Of a DNA stretch of 64,000 bases, positions 62,516 to 64,000 are shown one piece after another (the first letter of the stretch is position 1; the number at the start of each line of letters is the position of its first letter). Under the pieces are notes generated by a model. The model was not told the DNA's origin. It searched no databases and was given only the letters and a program-made list of their open reading frames with translations. The stretch is from assembly GCF_011393025.1 (NCBI RefSeq), contig NZ_JAAOEO010000006.1, positions 186,001 to 250,000 on the forward strand. Direction: 5' to 3'. The translations under genes were made by a program, and so were the position numbers. The DNA comes from Neobacillus terrae. Its GTDB lineage: Bacteria > Bacillota > Bacilli > Bacillales > Cytobacillaceae.

Positions 62516-63217
62516 ATGAGGAAATTATTGTGGGGACCAATATTGCTCTTTTTTTTATTGTCCGGATGCAATCCTTTTCAACCATTACTCAACAATTACG
62601 CGATTATTGACTGGGTTGATTTTATTAAATGGGATGGAAAAGAATATGTTGGTATCTTTAATGGAACTCTTTCTGATAAGGTTTATTTAGGAAATAAAAT
62701 TGGCCAAGTTAGATTCAAAGTTGCTGACAATATTTCAGACCCGTATTATCGAACAAAGGATGGAGATGCAGCCTTTCTTAAGAAAGGGACAGAAATTTAT
62801 TCTATTAAGGGTAAGCCAAACTTAATTGCTGTTAAGTCGCCTTGGGATATTAACGGATATAGAATTTATTGTGACAGTGAGAAAGAGGAGATTTGGCAGT
62901 TTTCCAATTTGCCATTTGAAAAGGTTCAAAGGGTTGAAATATATCAATCAAATATTAAGAACCGTAATCAACAAATTAATAAACTAACACTTAGTAAGGA
63001 TATAAAAACTTTTATCGAACTTCTAAACGAAGGGGTGCCGCATCCAAATTACACACCGCACACGCAGAGCAGCGATCCAACTTCTTTTCAGGTCATTTTT
63101 TATACGGGAGAACCAATAGCATATAATTTTAATTTACAATTTGATGGGAAAAGTTATTATTGGTTTCCTAATGACACAGCTGTATTACCAAAGGAAATAG
63201 AAAAATATTTTCCATAA
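62516..63217 (+). CDS. Hypothetical lipoprotein
   Basis: 233 residues from the ATG at 62516, with AAAGGCGG upstream. The signal peptide RKLLWGPILLFFLLSGCN ends in the lipobox LSGC, so it is lipid-anchored outside the membrane. The mature part is beta-rich with many aromatics (DWVDFIKWDGKEYVGIFNGT). I recognise no domain. Single gene with its own terminator. Confidence 0.8.
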   Translation: MRKLLWGPILLFFLLSGCNPFQPLLNNYAIIDWVDFIKWDGKEYVGIFNGTLSDKVYLGNKIGQVRFKVADNISDPYYRTKDGDAAFLKKGTEIYSIKGKPNLIAVKSPWDINGYRIYCDSEKEEIWQFSNLPFEKVQRVEIYQSNIKNRNQQINKLTLSKDIKTFIELLNEGVPHPNYTPHTQSSDPTSFQVIFYTGEPIAYNFNLQFDGKSYYWFPNDTAVLPKEIEKYFP

Positions 63218-63221
63218 AATT

Positions 63222-63250
63222 AAAAAGGATGCAGTAATGCACCCTTTTTT
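63222..63250 (+). terminator. Intrinsic terminator
   Basis: AAAAAGG...TGCA pairs with TGCA...CCTTTTTT around a 4-nt loop. Confidence 0.85.
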
Positions 63251-63256
63251 CATTCC

Positions 63257-63890
63257 TTAGTGTCCGGAAACCTTTTCCAGTCCGCCTGGCTTGTAATGAA
63301 TTCCAATTTTATTCATAAGTTTATTGCTTTCAGTATTTAACCCTTTCAAAGTCACTTTTACAGCGTTTTGGTGGTACTTAATAACCACTTTATCAATAGC
63401 ACCAACAGCAGAATCATCCCAAAGGTGTGCATTGGATAAATCAATCTCTACCTCTTTTATGTCTTCCTTGAAGTCAAAGCTGTTTACAAATTCTGTTACT
63501 GAGGCGAAAAAGAGCTGACCTGTTACGTGATAGACCTTTTTGTGAGAACCTTTTGCCGATAGACTGGTTACTTCACTTTTGAAATTTTTGCTGCAAAAAA
63601 TAAGGCACTTAAGATAACCCCAAATAATACACCTTAAGATAAGTTACTAGTTTTTACTACTAATGACAGTTACGGACATAACGATAGTATCAGTAACCGG
63701 AACCTTTTTAAAAGACTTTAAGCATGACCAATCAAATGTTCCAATGGATCTACTCCTGCGATGATAGAAAATGCAATAGCCTCAGGGATCAATGCAAGAG
63801 CAACAACAATACCTGATAAAATATCCCCTTTAATATTTCCAAACCAAGAATATTTAATTGTATTTAAATTCAAAATTAATACCTCTTTCT
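63257..63890 (-). pseudogene. SulP anion transporter with a large internal deletion
   Basis: On the minus strand the N-terminus ([20 protein letters not shown] then [11 protein letters not shown]) runs into a stop near 63718. Degraded pieces (VPVTDTIVMSVTVIS, GVLFGVILSALFFAAKISK) and then a C-terminal STAS domain (HVTGQLFFASVTEFVNSFDF, HLWDDSAVGAIDKV) follow to a stop at 63257. Most of the membrane core is missing, and stops and frameshifts interrupt the rest. A probable TTG start lies near 63870. Confidence 0.85.
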
Positions 63891-64000
63891 TTTTTTCACT
63901 TTCAACTCTCAAGAAAGTGGGGGTCCGTATTCAACAAAAGTGAGTACACCATGATTGTGTCTGATTTGTGAACACCAATTGTAAACGGCGAAATATATGA

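Noticed and set aside
63324..63518. A 64-codon frame on the plus strand
   Set aside because: It is antisense to the STAS domain of the SulP pseudogene.

Overview
The window looks like a piece of chromosome from an endospore-forming member of the Bacillaceae (Bacillus, Neobacillus or Cytobacillus type). The evidence is low G+C, AGGAGG-type ribosome binding sites with frequent TTG and GTG starts, U-rich intrinsic terminators, and many sporulation genes: a CotZ-like coat protein, RacA, gerP-like genes, a KinB-like kinase and a Spo0M-like pseudogene. There are no rRNA, tRNA or CRISPR features. About a dozen genes are broken by stop codons, frameshifts or deletions, and three families of short dispersed repeats fill the gaps.

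Layout. (1) 1-10471: a spore-surface-type biosynthetic island with five complete and one partial ATP-grasp genes (mostly YheC/YheD family), a MurF-like ligase, a cysteine-poor CotZ-like protein, and one intact plus one dead copy of a family 2 glycosyltransferase. (2) 10480-15608: a group II intron scrap, a SWIM/SNF2 helicase, a broken Spo0M-like gene, and a c-di-AMP (ydaO-type) riboswitch preceded by 25-bp tandem repeats. (3) 15766-24810: MFS transporter, LysM/YkuD transpeptidase, MFS remnant, a cidR-cidA-cidB-like set, a preQ1-I riboswitch in front of a VUT-family queuosine-precursor transporter, and a few unknown membrane proteins. (4) 24810-27849: bdbD-bdbC disulfide pair and an ABC exporter. 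(5) 28355-34689: formate dehydrogenase operon with two formate/nitrite channels and small accessory proteins. (6) 34846-41217: NUDIX hydrolase, an HTH protein with eight 18-residue repeats beside racA, a DltE-like reductase, an NrnB-like nuclease, and BioY with a BirA operator. (7) 41284-52043: an ApbE/ferric-reductase-like flavinylation set, an IS1182 remnant, ring-cleaving dioxygenase, cold shock protein, two EamA transporters, a YuiH-like Mo enzyme, a KinB-like kinase and flavin enzymes. (8) 52175-57984: several gene remnants, a FrnE/DsbA-family gene whose first catalytic Cys codon is TGA followed by a SECIS-like hairpin, a YfmJ-like reductase and an MFS transporter. (9) 58005-60177: a Tes/COG1964-like radical SAM enzyme overlapping a divergent Lgt-like membrane enzyme. 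(10) 60275-62445: a gerP-like spore cluster with an Hsp20 protein behind a sigma-K-type promoter, then a lipoprotein and a broken SulP transporter.

How the genes fit together. The ATP-grasp/Mur-ligase/CotZ/glycosyltransferase island has the parts needed to build an amide-linked, possibly glycosylated surface material on spores. The gerP-like cluster fits coat assembly or permeability. The radical SAM/Lgt-like pair suggests membrane-lipid or lipoprotein remodelling. The TGA-containing FrnE gene is either a fresh nonsense mutation or a selenoprotein, and which one cannot be decided without the rest of the genome. No tools were run: family names rest on recognised motifs, and coordinates of sites and remnants are hand-placed.
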